Origin: Shinella pollutisoli
Lineage (GTDB): Bacteria; Pseudomonadota; Alphaproteobacteria; Rhizobiales; Rhizobiaceae
DNA length: 64,000 bases
Assembly (NCBI RefSeq): GCF_024609765.1
Contig: NZ_JANFDG010000004.1
Span: 124,001 to 188,000, forward strand
Direction of reading: 5' to 3'
Position numbers and translations under genes: made by a program. The notes under the pieces are model-generated. The model ran no database searches and had not been told where the DNA came from. It worked only from the letters and a program-made list of their open reading frames with translations. Within the stretch, counting starts at the first letter, position 1; every line of letters begins with the position of its first letter. This document shows positions 53,731 through 63,045 of this stretch, piece by piece.

Positions 53731-55863
53731 ATGATGCCGCATTCCGATCACAGTTGGCTCCGGTCCTCGCTGGTGATGATCATGACGCTTCGCGAGAGCG
53801 ATGCGGCGAGCTGGGACACCGAGGAGATGGCCGATTTCGCCAAATCCTTCTCGCTCGATGCGCTGGGGTTCTCGGTGGGCGGGATCATGGCCTTCTACCC
53901 GACCGACATTCCGCTCCACCCGCGCGCGGCGGCGCTCGGCGAGCGGGACCTGGCGGCGGAGATGATCGCTTCGCTTGCGAGGCGCGGCATCAGGCCGATT
54001 GCCCGGATCGACCCCAGCATGGCCTCGCGCGCGCTTTATGCCGAGCGGCCGGAATGGTTCGTTCAGGACAAGGCGGGAGCGCCAGTGGAAGTCCACGGCC
54101 ACTTCGTCACCTGCCCGAACGGGGGTTATTACAACGACTTCATGATCCGGGTCGTCGAGGAAATCCTGGCGCGTTATCCCTTCGACGGCCTGTGGGCGAA
54201 TGCCGCGCAATTCTCCCCCTGGCACACGCCGCAATGCCATTGCGGCGTGTGCCAGCAGAAGTTCCGGGCCAGGACCGGCAGGCCCATTCCCGACGAGGAC
54301 TGGGACAGCGACGTCTGGCGCCGGTACAACGAGTGGCGCTACGAATGCATCGCCGAATGGAATGCCCGCGTCCAGGCGGCGAAGACGCGCGTGCGGCCGT
54401 CCTGCGCCTGGATGCCGCTGAGCCAGGTGGCGGAATCGTGGGATCATTCCCGCGTCGGCGGCTGGGACCTCGACTATACCGAGCCGCATCAGGACGGCAT
54501 CGTCCTCGAGGCGCAGCGGCGCTACGCCAACATGTTCTGGCCGGGACTCGAGGCGCGCTACATGCGCAGCCTCGCGCCGGAAAAGGGCGGCGGGATCACG
54601 ACGAGCTACTTCCTGCCCTGGTGGCGGTTCTACCGCGTGCCGATCGCCGAGAACCGGATGTGGGCCGGCCAGATCATGGCGCAGGGCGTGATGCCCTGGA
54701 TCCACGTGACCGGCTATCAGCAGGAGCAGTTCGACCATCGCGGGCTCGATGGCCTTCGCGCGCTCTTCGCACGGTTCGACCGCAACCGCCCGACCTATAT
54801 GGAAGCGGCGTCCGCCGCGCAGGTCGCGCTCGTCTATTCCCGCCACAGCCTCGACAATTTCGGCCACAAGGACCCGGCGGCCCGCTACCTCGATCATTTC
54901 CGCGGCGCCTACAACGCCATGATGGACCAGCGGCTCCCCTTCGACATCCTCAGCGGCAACCGGCTCACGGCGGAGACGCTGGCGAACTACAAGGCCGTGG
55001 TGCTTCCGAACGCCGCCTGCCTGTCGGATGCCGCCTGCGCGGCGCTCGAAACCTATGTCCGCAACGGCGGCCATCTCGTCTCGACCTATCGCAGCGGCGA
55101 CTTCGACGAGACGGGCGCCCCCCGCGAAACGACGCTTCTCGGCCGGCTGACCGGCGCGAAGGCGACCGGCGTCACGTGGAAGAACCTGCGGGCGGCCTAT
55201 GCCGCGATCCGCGATCCGTCGTCGCCGCTGCTGGCCGGGTTCGACGGGACGGACCTGCTGCCGGTGGCCGGCGACATCACCTTCGTACGCACCGGCGACC
55301 AGCCGGCGATCGCGGCGCCCCTGACCCTCGTGCCGCCGGTGGAAGGGGAGGTCGGGAGCGGGATTTCGGTGCCGGAATTCAACCGGATCGATCACGTCAC
55401 CGATTATCCGATGATCCTGGACCGCCGCGTCGGGGAGGGCCGCATCGTCCACTTCCCCTGGCAGCCGGACCTGATCGGCTTCCGCTACGGCTTCAGGGAT
55501 CTCTTCCGGCTCCTCGCCAACGCGATAAAGCAGGCGGAGGGCTGGCGCGACATCGTGACCGTCGAGGGACCGGGCCTGATCGACCTCTCCGTCATGGAAA
55601 AGAGCGACCGGCTCGTCGTCTCGCTCGTGAACTTCTCCGCTCCGGGCAGCTTCAACACCGGGCAGCGACGCATCATCGAGGAACTGATCCCCCTCCACGA
55701 CCTCGAAATCACCGTCGACGTGCCGTCATCCTTCACAAGGGAGCGCGTCCGGCTCGTCTTCGCGGAGCGCGAAATCCCCGTGACACGTCTGGACGGCAGC
55801 CGCATCCGCTTCACCCTGCCGCGTCTGGAGGCCATGGAAACCATCGAAATGCTCTTCGGATAG
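53731..55863 (+). CDS. GHL6-like glycoside hydrolase with beta-galactosidase trimerisation-type domain
   Basis: A 710-residue cytosolic protein. Residues about 1-350 look like a TIM barrel of the hypothetical glycosyl hydrolase 6 type: RPIARIDPSMAS, FDGLWANAAQF, then a CHCGVCQQKF cysteine cluster usual in that group, and GWDLDYTEPHQDG with acidic residues suited to catalysis. Residues about 370-560 resemble the beta-galactosidase trimerisation domain (YKAVVLPNAACLSDAACAAL, YVRNGGHLVSTYRSG). The last 150 residues are beta-rich. No signal peptide, so it should cut an imported glycoside. No member of this group with a known substrate comes to mind. Confidence 0.75.
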   Translation: MMPHSDHSWLRSSLVMIMTLRESDAASWDTEEMADFAKSFSLDALGFSVGGIMAFYPTDIPLHPRAAALGERDLAAEMIASLARRGIRPIARIDPSMASRALYAERPEWFVQDKAGAPVEVHGHFVTCPNGGYYNDFMIRVVEEILARYPFDGLWANAAQFSPWHTPQCHCGVCQQKFRARTGRPIPDEDWDSDVWRRYNEWRYECIAEWNARVQAAKTRVRPSCAWMPLSQVAESWDHSRVGGWDLDYTEPHQDGIVLEAQRRYANMFWPGLEARYMRSLAPEKGGGITTSYFLPWWRFYRVPIAENRMWAGQIMAQGVMPWIHVTGYQQEQFDHRGLDGLRALFARFDRNRPTYMEAASAAQVALVYSRHSLDNFGHKDPAARYLDHFRGAYNAMMDQRLPFDILSGNRLTAETLANYKAVVLPNAACLSDAACAALETYVRNGGHLVSTYRSGDFDETGAPRETTLLGRLTGAKATGVTWKNLRAAYAAIRDPSSPLLAGFDGTDLLPVAGDITFVRTGDQPAIAAPLTLVPPVEGEVGSGISVPEFNRIDHVTDYPMILDRRVGEGRIVHFPWQPDLIGFRYGFRDLFRLLANAIKQAEGWRDIVTVEGPGLIDLSVMEKSDRLVVSLVNFSAPGSFNTGQRRIIEELIPLHDLEITVDVPSSFTRERVRLVFAEREIPVTRLDGSRIRFTLPRLEAMETIEMLFG

Positions 55864-55919
55864 CCGCGCCAAGGCTCGGAACGACCGGCGCATCCGATCA
55901 CGGACAGGAAGGAATCAAA

Positions 55920-57026
55920 GTGGGCACCATCATCAGATCGGTCGAGGCCTTTCAGGTCACCTGGGTCGAGAACGAGCCGCCGGGACGCAGGACGGCGATC
56001 GTGCGCGTGACGACGGAGGACGGGCTGGTCGGCTACGGCGAGGCCTCCCCGATGCTGGGCGGCGAGCATTCGCTCGGCATCGTGCGGGATTTCGCGGCTT
56101 CGCTGACCGGTCTGGACGCGCTGGACCAGGCCGTCATCCACGACAGGCTGCTGCACAAATACGTAAAGCTCGGCCCGGAAGGCGCGGTGACGGGGGCGCT
56201 TGCCGCGCTGGACATCGCGCTCTGGGACATCAAGGGCAAGTATTTCGGCCTGCCGGTCTACAAGCTCCTCGGCGGGGCATGGCGCACCGAGCTGCCGTTC
56301 TATTCGTCGGTCGGAAGAAATGCCGGGCGCACCGTGGACGAGACCGTGCGGGCGGTCGAGGAGCGGCTGAGATCCGAGCGTCCCGCCGCCGTCAAGATCC
56401 GCTGGGACGGCGACCGCACGCGGCAGGACTACGATATTCCAGGCGACATCGCGAAGGCGAAGGCGGTGCGCAAGCTGGTCGGAGACGACTTCCCCCTCGC
56501 CTTCGACGCCAACAACCAGTATTCCGTCGGCGGCGCCATCCGTGTCGGCCGCGCGCTGGAAGAGCTCGGCTATATCTGGTTCGAGGAGCCGGTCCAGCAC
56601 TACAACGTCCGGGCGATGGGCGAGGTCGCGCAGCGTCTCGACATCACCGTCTCGGCCGCCGAGCAGTCCTATACCACGCAGGCGGTCGTCGACATGATCA
56701 ATGCCGGCGTGCGCATGGTGCAGCCCGACATCGTCAAGATGGGCGGCATCACCGGCCTGATGCAGTGCGCCGCCATCTGCTTCGCCCACGGCGTCGAACT
56801 CGTCCCGCACCAGACCCAGCCGACGATCGCCCATGCGGCGAACCTGCACCTGCTCGCGACCCTGATGCACAATACCAAGCCCGCGGAATTCTCCGATCCG
56901 TCGACGCGCATGCACGTCGCCTTCGCCAATCCCCCGATCCCGGAGAACGGGATGTTCAAGGTGCCGTCGGGACCGGGTCTCGGGCTGATCGTCCACGATG
57001 CCGAACTGGATAAAAGGCGGAGCTGA
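55920..57026 (+). CDS. Enolase-superfamily dehydratase (mandelate racemase/muconate-lactonising group)
   Basis: A 368-residue enzyme that abstracts a proton next to a carboxylate. Catalytic positions can be read: VKIRW with K159 and R161, metal ligands D196 (FDANNQY), E222/E223 (WFEEP) and E248 (AAEQS), then PDIVKMGGITG and the His of VPHQTQP (H297). This set is usual for acid-sugar dehydratases and cycloisomerases. Start is GTG with AGGAAGGA 6 bases upstream. Being last in the operon after a glycosidase, it probably dehydrates or isomerises the acidic sugar released. Exact substrate unknown. Confidence 0.87.
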   Translation: MGTIIRSVEAFQVTWVENEPPGRRTAIVRVTTEDGLVGYGEASPMLGGEHSLGIVRDFAASLTGLDALDQAVIHDRLLHKYVKLGPEGAVTGALAALDIALWDIKGKYFGLPVYKLLGGAWRTELPFYSSVGRNAGRTVDETVRAVEERLRSERPAAVKIRWDGDRTRQDYDIPGDIAKAKAVRKLVGDDFPLAFDANNQYSVGGAIRVGRALEELGYIWFEEPVQHYNVRAMGEVAQRLDITVSAAEQSYTTQAVVDMINAGVRMVQPDIVKMGGITGLMQCAAICFAHGVELVPHQTQPTIAHAANLHLLATLMHNTKPAEFSDPSTRMHVAFANPPIPENGMFKVPSGPGLGLIVHDAELDKRRS

Positions 57027-57080
57027 CGGAAAGACGGTTCATCGATCCGGAAGCTTCGGAATGTCGGACGCGCGGCGCAT

Positions 57081-57650
57081 TCACGCCTCCGTCCGTGCCG
57101 GCCGTCGCCGGATTGCGGCAAACGCGGCGACGTGCAGCAAGGCAAGGCCGGCGATGACCGCGGTCGCGACGCCGTAGCCGCCCGCAAGGGCATGCAGGGA
57201 GCCGGCGATGACCGGCCCCGCAGCCATGCCTGCACCGGAGGCGAGCCGGCAGACGCCGAGAGGGCGGAGAGGGCGAGGAGGCGGACGCGGTTGGCGACAG
57301 GACCTGCTGGCCGCCGAAAGCGACGCCGAGCACGAGGGATAGAAGAAGAGCGCCGCGACGTTCGCCGTGACGAGGATCGCCACCAGCGTGGCGAAGGTCA
57401 GGAGGCCTGCCGGCGCGGCCAGCCACATGACCGGCCCGGAGCCCCGGAGGTCGCAGAGCCAGCCGGACAGCAGGCGCCAGACGAAGACGACCAGTCCGGC
57501 GACGGCCGCGATCCAGACCGCCGTCTCCCCGTCGACGCTGTTGTCCTCGAAGAGTGCGATCTGCCGGGTCGTCAGGCCGTGATAGGCCGCCGAGCCGTAG
57601 AGATGGCTGATGACGAGCGCCGGCACGGTGAGCCAGCCGAGGCCCGCCAT
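57081..57650 (-). pseudogene. MFS transporter remnant (C-terminal half, frameshifted)
   Basis: Pieces of a major facilitator can be read in two frames. GMAGLGWLTVPALVISHLYG to ATLVAILVTANVAALFFYP is one block. A shift near 57343 gives SLVLGVAFGGQQVLSPTAS, and a shift back near 57250 gives LASGAGMAAGPVIAGSLHAL to the end. The N-terminal six helices are absent and no start is evident. It cannot make a transporter. Bases 57651-57894, between it and the next gene, show nothing recognisable. Confidence 0.7.
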
Positions 57651-57894
57651 GCCGTATCGGCCGCCCGCGCCGGAAGCGGACTTCACCCGGTCGATCGCAT
57701 CACGTCGTCCTCGTGACCGGACAGCAACGCCCCCTGAGCCGGGCAAGCCGCGAGGTCGCGGCGCGCCTGACAGGCATCCTGCGGGCACTGTCCGGAAACC
57801 ACGATACGGCCAGCTGGCCCTTTGCCGCGCGCGGTCGCGGCGAAGGAGATCGGACGCACGAAAGAGCGCTCAGGCCGCGGCTTTCGTTGCCGGG

Positions 57895-58314
57895 TCAGAC
57901 CTCGTCGGCTCCGAGCGCCTTCAGCGCGGCGCGCGCGACGTCGAAGTCCTGCTCGCCCGTGCCGGACCCCACGCCGATCGCTCCCGCGATGACGCCGTCG
58001 AAGCGGATGGGAAGCCCGCCCGGCAGGTGGGTCACCCCGCCCTGTGAGGCGATGCCGGCGGCGAGGCCGAATTCGGCCGTCATGGCGCCGGTCGCGCCGT
58101 TGATGGAGGCGGCGGTCCGCGCCTTTGCGCGCGCGGTGTGCATGCTGAGGTATTTCGCGCCGTCCATCCGGATGCTCGCGATGGTCTCGCCGCTGGTATC
58201 GACGATGAAGATGCATTGCGGGACCTGGATCGCCTTCGCCCGTTCCACGGCGGCGGACAGTGCGTCCAGCGCCGCGTCGGCGGTCAGCGAAATGGTGTTC
58301 CGGAATCTGGGCAT
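57895..58314 (-). CDS. GlcG/HbpS-family heme-degrading-like domain protein
   Basis: A 139-residue single-domain protein (PF03928). Seen are LDALSAAVERAKAIQVPQCI, VDTSGETIASIRMDGAKYLS, the AFTA-like HTARAKARTAASIN and the GGLPIRFDGVIAGAIGVGSGTGEQD end. Members bind heme or small ligands or are found with glycolate and diol metabolism; the function is not fixed. GAGGAG 7 bases upstream sets the start MPRFRNT. It lies between the MFS remnant and the transposon and appears intact. The 182 bases between its start and the transposon end hold no gene. Confidence 0.8.
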   Translation of the reverse strand: MPRFRNTISLTADAALDALSAAVERAKAIQVPQCIFIVDTSGETIASIRMDGAKYLSMHTARAKARTAASINGATGAMTAEFGLAAGIASQGGVTHLPGGLPIRFDGVIAGAIGVGSGTGEQDFDVARAALKALGADEV

Positions 58315-58496
58315 GGGAGGGCTCCTCTTGACTATCGCCACTTTAGGCAACAGGCCTCTCGCCGCGTATCGGTCAAACCGGCAAAAGACCTGATCGATGC
58401 CGGAACAAGTTCGCGGCCCGCCTCCACGCCCACGCAACGGGGATCGGCGTCAAGCCGGACGTCCGCCTGCCGGGACCAGTGTGACCGGGCCTTTTT

Positions 58497-58534
58497 GGGG
58501 TCGGAACAAGTTCTGTTCAAAATCCTGCGCTAAG
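58497..58534 (+). repeat. Tn3 left terminal inverted repeat (38 bp)
   Basis: It begins GGGGTCGGAACAAG and ends CCTGCGCTAAG. It agrees with the right end at 36 of 38 positions; the differences lie at bases 15 and 17. The resolvase stop codon falls inside it. Confidence 0.92.
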
Positions 58535-59122
58535 GTCGAACGGACCGTGAACTCTCGTCGCGAACCCGCATAATGGTCTGCCGGCTCGTCGCAAATTTTC
58601 TCGCGATCGCCGAAACGCTCATGCCCGTCGCGAGATTGTTGCGGACACCCTGCTTCTGTTCATTGCTGAGCGTGAAGGGCCGGCCGAGGGTCTTGCCTTC
58701 CGACTTGGCGCGCTTGAGACCGGATTGCGTCCGCTCGATCAGCAAATCCCGCTCGAATTGGGCGACGGCATTGAGCACATTCATGGTCATGATGCCGGCC
58801 GAGCTGGTGAGGTCGGCGCCGCCGAGCGCTAGGCAATAAACGCGCAAGCCATTTTGGCCAGCGTTCTGACGGTGGAGCTGACGTCGATTGCATCACGCTC
58901 GAGGCGATCGAGCTTTGTCACTATCAGAATGTCGCCGGCCTCCAGCTTGTCCATAAGTCGGGAAAAGCCGCGGCGCTGCGCGATGGCCGTGCTGCCGGAA
59001 ACCGTCTCGGTGACGATCCGGCGCGGTTCGACCTGGAAGCCGGCGGCTTCGATTTCCTGAATCTGGTTCTCGGTCGTCTGGCCGGTCGTGGAGACGCGGA
59101 CATAGGCGAAGGTGCGCGGCAT
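58530..59122 (-). pseudogene. tnpR: Serine resolvase tnpR, frameshifted
   Basis: The N-terminal part (AYVRVSTTGQT with the catalytic Ser, then LIVTKLDRLERDA) ends at a stop after RTLAKMACAFIA. The remainder continues in another frame as RVYCLALGGADLTSSAG, MNVLNAVAQFERDLLIERTQ and a helix-turn-helix tail (SVSAIARKFATSRQTIMRV). One shift near 58850 joins the two into a normal-length resolvase. As it stands it cannot make the full protein, unless the ribosome shifts frame, which nothing here supports. Confidence 0.85.
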
Positions 59123-59277
59123 GAGGGCAATTTTGCCCGAATAGGCTATCCAAAATAGCGCCTCTGTTCATAAATATGTCAAGATAATTTGTGGACAGGG
59201 AGTTTCGCCCCTGTACGCAATCGTCCGTTTCCGGACAGAGGTTTGGCCACCAGCGCATATTGTAAGGAGTAAGAACG
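59123..59277. other. Putative res site between resolvase and transposase genes
   Basis: This AT-rich 155-base gap holds several dyads: GGGCAA-TT-TTGCCC (59125-59138), TGTTCATAA matched later by TTGTGGACA, and GTCCG-TTTC-CGGAC. Tn3 resolvases act on three such dyads in this position, and both genes would be promoted from here. AAGGAG lies before the transposase start. Confidence 0.55.
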
Positions 59278-62015
59278 GTGGCCCGGCGGACGCTTCTCAA
59301 GCCTCATGATCGACAAGAGCTTTTCGGTATTCCAACTGACGAAGACAGTCTGATCCGTTATTATTCCCTGTCCCCGGCAGATCGACTCGAAATCGAGGTT
59401 CGCCGTCGCGAGCATAACCGGCTCGGATTTGCGTTGCAGCTCTGCCTGATGCGTTATCCTGGCCGCGCGCTTATTGCCAACGAAGCCCTTCCCATGCCGA
59501 TGCTCAGCCATGTTGCGGAGCAAGTCGGAGCCGACCGGGCGTCATTCGAATTGTATGCTCGCCGCGAAGAAACACGCATGAACCACGTCGCGCGCCTGTT
59601 GGGCTATCTTGAAATGAGAAGCCCGACAGGCGAGGATCGACGCGCGGCGCTCCTAGCAGCTATCGAAACAGCTTCAACGACCGACAAAGGAGCGGTGATC
59701 GCAAACGCAATCATCGTCACGTATCGGGAGCGCCGGGTTCTGCTGCCGGTGGCGACCATGATCGAGCGCATGGGGTTGGCAGCGCGCGCAATCGCCGCCG
59801 CCGTGCCGAGGCCGCGCTGATCTCGGATCTCGATCTGGACAAGCTCAAAGCCCTCGATGCCCTGTTGGCTGTTGATCCAGCAATCGGGCAGACGCGCTTC
59901 CATTGGCTTCGTTCCGCTCCCAATGACCATGTTCATCAAACTGATGAGCCGGCTGTTCTCCCAAGGCGAACAACCGGAAAAAGCAGCGTCACATGAACGC
60001 CCGTATGGAAACGTCCAAGGCGCTGCGGCTGTTCCTCGATACGATCGTTGCCTTGCAGGCCGCCAATGATGCCGATGAAGATGCGATCGAGACGGTAAAC
60101 CGGCAAATTGGCTGGCATCGGCTGCTGCAGATCAAGCCCGGTCTCGAGGCGATGGTGGAGAGCGCCAACGCTTCGCCGTTGGTGCTGGCGGCCGAGCAAC
60201 ATGGAAACATCCGCAAGTTCGCCGGCGCGTTCCTTCAGGCATTCACGTTCCGCTCGCGCCGCCGGCACGATCCGCTGCTTGCGGCGGTCGCGACCCTGAA
60301 AATGCTTTATGTGGAGGGACGCCGTGTTCTGCCGGATCGCGTGCCGGTCGGCCATCTAGGTGCGAACGAAAGGAAACTGGTCTTCGAGGATGGCAAGCCG
60401 GATCGGCGGCTTTATGAAATCGCCACCTTCGCTCATTTACGGGACCGGCTGCATTCGCGCGATGTGTGGGTCGAGGGCAGCCGGTCATTCCGACCGATAG
60501 ACGAAGATCTCATGCCGAAGCCGACCTTTGTCGCCCTGAAGGGCAAAGATCAGCTTGGCCTCGGCGTCCAGACCGACTGCGGTGCCTGGCTCGCGGACAT
60601 CCGGGAGATGATGGACGTCAACCTCAAACGGCTGGCCTGGCGCGCCCGTTTCGGCAAGCTCGATGGCGTCAGGATGGAAAACGGCACGTTGATCGTGACG
60701 CCGCATACCAGCGATGTTCCCGCCGCGGCGGAAGCCATCAATGCCGAAATCACGGAGATGTATCCTCTGGTCGAGGTGCCCGATCTCCTGCGGGAAGTGC
60801 ATGAATGGACTGGGTTTGCCGACCAGTTCACCCATGTCCGGACGGGAGATGCGCCTCAGAACATCGCCGCCATGCTGGCCGGCGTGCTTGCCGATGGCAC
60901 GAATCTTGGCCCGAAACGCATGGCGGGGGCGTCGAAGGGGATCAGCGCCCACCAGATCGGCTGGATGCGCAGCTTCCATGCCCGCTCCGAAACCTATCGG
61001 GCCGCGCAGGCCTGCGTTACTGATGCCCATTCCCGTCATCCGCATTCGCAAATCTGGGGTGCCGGCACGACGGCCTCATCCGATGGGCAGTTCTTCCGCG
61101 CCAGCGACCGCGCCGCCAGGCGCAGCAACATCAACCTGCACTATGGCAGCGAGCCGGGCTCGAAGTTCTACAGCGGGCTTTCCGACCAATACGGCTATTA
61201 CAGCATCCTGCCGATCAGCCCGACCGAAAGCGAGGCCGTCTATGTGCTCGACGGCCTGTTCGACCACGACACGATTCTGGAGATCGAGGAGCTGTTCACC
61301 GATACCGGCGGCGCCAGCGATCATGTCTTTGCGCTGTTCTGCCTGATCGGCAAGCGCTTCGCGCCCCGGCTTCGCAATATCAAGGACCGGAAATTCCACA
61401 CCTTCGAGAAGGCCGATAGCTATCCGGCGCTGGCAAATCATATCGGCATGCCGATCAACACCGCTCTCATCATGGAACATTGGGACGAACTCCTGCGTCT
61501 TGCCGCCCCGATCACGGCGCGCACCGTCGCGCCGTCGGCGATCCTCAAGAAGTTCTCCGCGTCGTCGAAATCCAGCGATCTGGCCAAAGCCTTGCGCGAA
61601 CTCGGCCGCATCGAGCGCACCCTGTTCATGATCGAGTGGTATTCCAGCCCAGCTCTACGCCGGCGTTGTCAAGCCGGGCTCAACAAGGGTGAGGCCGCTC
61701 ACAAGCTCAAACACGCCGTCTTTTTCCACGCGGCGAGATCCGTGATCGCTCCTTCGACAGTCAGGCCTTCCGAGCTTCAGGTCTCAACCTGGTGGTCAGC
61801 GCCATCGTCCATTGGAACACCGTCTACCTCAGCCGGGCAACGGCTCATCTGCGCCAGCAAGGCCGAATTATTCCCGATGGGTTGCTAAAACACGTCTCGC
61901 CCCTCAGTTGGGAGCACATAATCTCACCGGCATCTATTCCTGGGACACCGAGCAGCAGATGTCCGAGGGCTTCAGGCCCTTGCGGCTTCCTGGAAAAATC
62001 CTCGGCGCCGCGTGA
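59278..62015 (+). pseudogene. tnpA: Tn3-family transposase tnpA, multiply disrupted
   Basis: A Tn3 transposase can be followed in pieces. The N-terminal domain (RRTLLKPHDRQELFGIPTD) is intact to a shift near 59805, then EAALISDLDLDKLKALDALL is found. About 70 residues seem deleted near 59925, where RFHWLRSAP jumps to TMFIKLM. The catalytic part is good (SSDGQFF, YVLDGLFDHD and the Glu in NKGEAAHKL). Shifts near 61729 and 61916 break the C-terminus ([29 protein letters not shown]). With at least four lesions it is inactive. The start is GTG. Confidence 0.9.
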
Positions 62016-62034
62016 TGTTCAGGGTTCGTTCGAG

Positions 62035-62072
62035 CTTAGCGCAGGATTTTGAACACATCTTGTTCCGACCCC
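62035..62072 (-). repeat. Tn3 right terminal inverted repeat (38 bp)
   Basis: It reads CTTAGCGCAGGATTTTGAAC inward to outward and ends TTCCGACCCC. It is the inverted copy of 58497-58534 with two mismatches and lies 19 bases after the transposase stop. Confidence 0.92.
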
Positions 62073-62257
62073 CATATGCTTAAAATTCCTCGTTTGTCAA
62101 AAGGCCTCGGTCCTGCCAGTTTCGAGGCAACGACATCATCGAAAAGCTTTGAAACGGAGTGGCGCGGCCAGGAACCCGGGTTAGCGCGTCCCTTCAGGGT
62201 TAGGAATTTTTGTCCATGGCCCGATCAATAACGAATGTCCCAACTCGAGGAGCCCTT

Positions 62258-62789
62258 ATGACCGAGCTACGTGCCCCCAGCGCTCGCGCCTGGCGTTTTG
62301 CGCTGATCCAAGGCCCCCAACATGTCCGCGCTGAGCAAACGCAATCCTGAGCTGTTCGGCTTAATCCGGTCGCTCGACGATCTTAACCGCACCGTGGACG
62401 AATTCGCGGCAAAAATTGGTGTGCGCGTGCGACACTTCACCTCGAACATCGAAGGGGAGATACTGGATTACGTTCACAAGACTGCCAACGAAGTCGATGC
62501 TTTTCTCATCAACCCGGCAGGCTTGACTCAGTTCGGCATGGCCACCCGCGACGCCCTCATGGAGCCTGGCCGCCCCTATCTCGAAGTCCACTTCGCCAAC
62601 CTTGCCCGCTGGTTTCATAGCACCGGCACCTACGACGACTCGTCGATCTTCAGCTTCGGCGCAACGGGCGTTATGGAAGGATTGCGCCATCACGGTTACC
62701 TGGGCGGGTTGCTCGCGCTCACTCTCGCGCTCGACGACACGGCGTTTCTGGGAGCCGGCGCACCGCCGGTACCACCGGGTGATGCCTGA
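62258..62789 (+). pseudogene. Type II 3-dehydroquinate dehydratase-like gene with a one-base frameshift
   Basis: The first frame (ATG 62258, GAGGAG upstream) reads to FALIQGP and then hits a stop. The second frame continues the family sequence NMSALSKRNPELFG, DEFAAKIGVRVRHFTSNIEG, NPAGLTQFGMATRDAL, LEVHFANLARW and RHHGYL. One extra C in the run at 62314-62318 explains the break. Even when repaired, the catalytic Tyr of the KREPEIYG motif is Phe (62355-62357), while the Asn and His sites remain. It is either a pseudogene, a sequencing error, or a dehydroquinase-like protein with changed function. Confidence 0.72.
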
Positions 62790-63045
62790 CCCCATGTCCT
62801 GCGGGATGAGGCACGGCAGGATGCGGCAGGCGTTTCGATACGCCCGCGGCTCCATCAGCGTCGTACTCTGTCGTAAACTCTCATCTATGTCCTGCTGTCG
62901 ACCCTTTCAACGCATATGGTGATAGATCAGCGGCCCGATCGCCAGTCCATAGATGACCGCGCTCAGCATGATGCCGATTTCGCTCACGAGAATCGGATCG
63001 CCCGCTTGTACAGGAAGCCGCGCGCCGCTGGAACCGCGCCCGAGC
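62790..63045. other. Intergenic region with a possible short remnant on the minus strand
   Basis: No gene is evident on the plus strand. On the minus strand 62907-62987 encodes a 26-residue hydrophobic peptide (VSEIGIMLSAVIYGLAIGPL and six more), resembling the last helix of a membrane protein. It has no ribosome site. It may be the end of a deleted gene in this decay zone. Confidence 0.3.

Larger units (their letters stand above)
58497..62072. mobile_element. Decayed Tn3-family transposon (3,576 bp)
   Basis: The element is bounded by 38-bp inverted repeats and holds only a serine resolvase gene (leftward), an intergenic res-like region and a transposase gene (rightward). Both genes are broken by frameshifts, and the transposase also has an internal deletion. 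No passenger gene is present. The flanks (TTTTT left, CATAT right) do not form the 5-bp duplication that Tn3 elements make. The copy therefore either moved long ago or has rearranged ends. Confidence 0.9.

Noticed and set aside
57651-57894. Possible cysteine-rich remnant between the MFS pseudogene and the GlcG-like gene
   Set aside because: A short CPQDACQ...ACPAQG stretch on the minus strand does not fit a heme or metal motif and has no supported start.
58401-58412. CGGAACAAGTTC, the same 12 bases as in the left transposon end about 100 bases away
   Set aside because: The match does not extend to the rest of the 38-bp repeat and no second element follows, so chance or an old partial end cannot be told apart.
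62907-62987. 26-residue hydrophobic peptide on the minus strand as a real small protein
   Set aside because: No ribosome site or family match. It is more likely the tail of a deleted membrane protein, so it is kept only as a note on the intergenic region.
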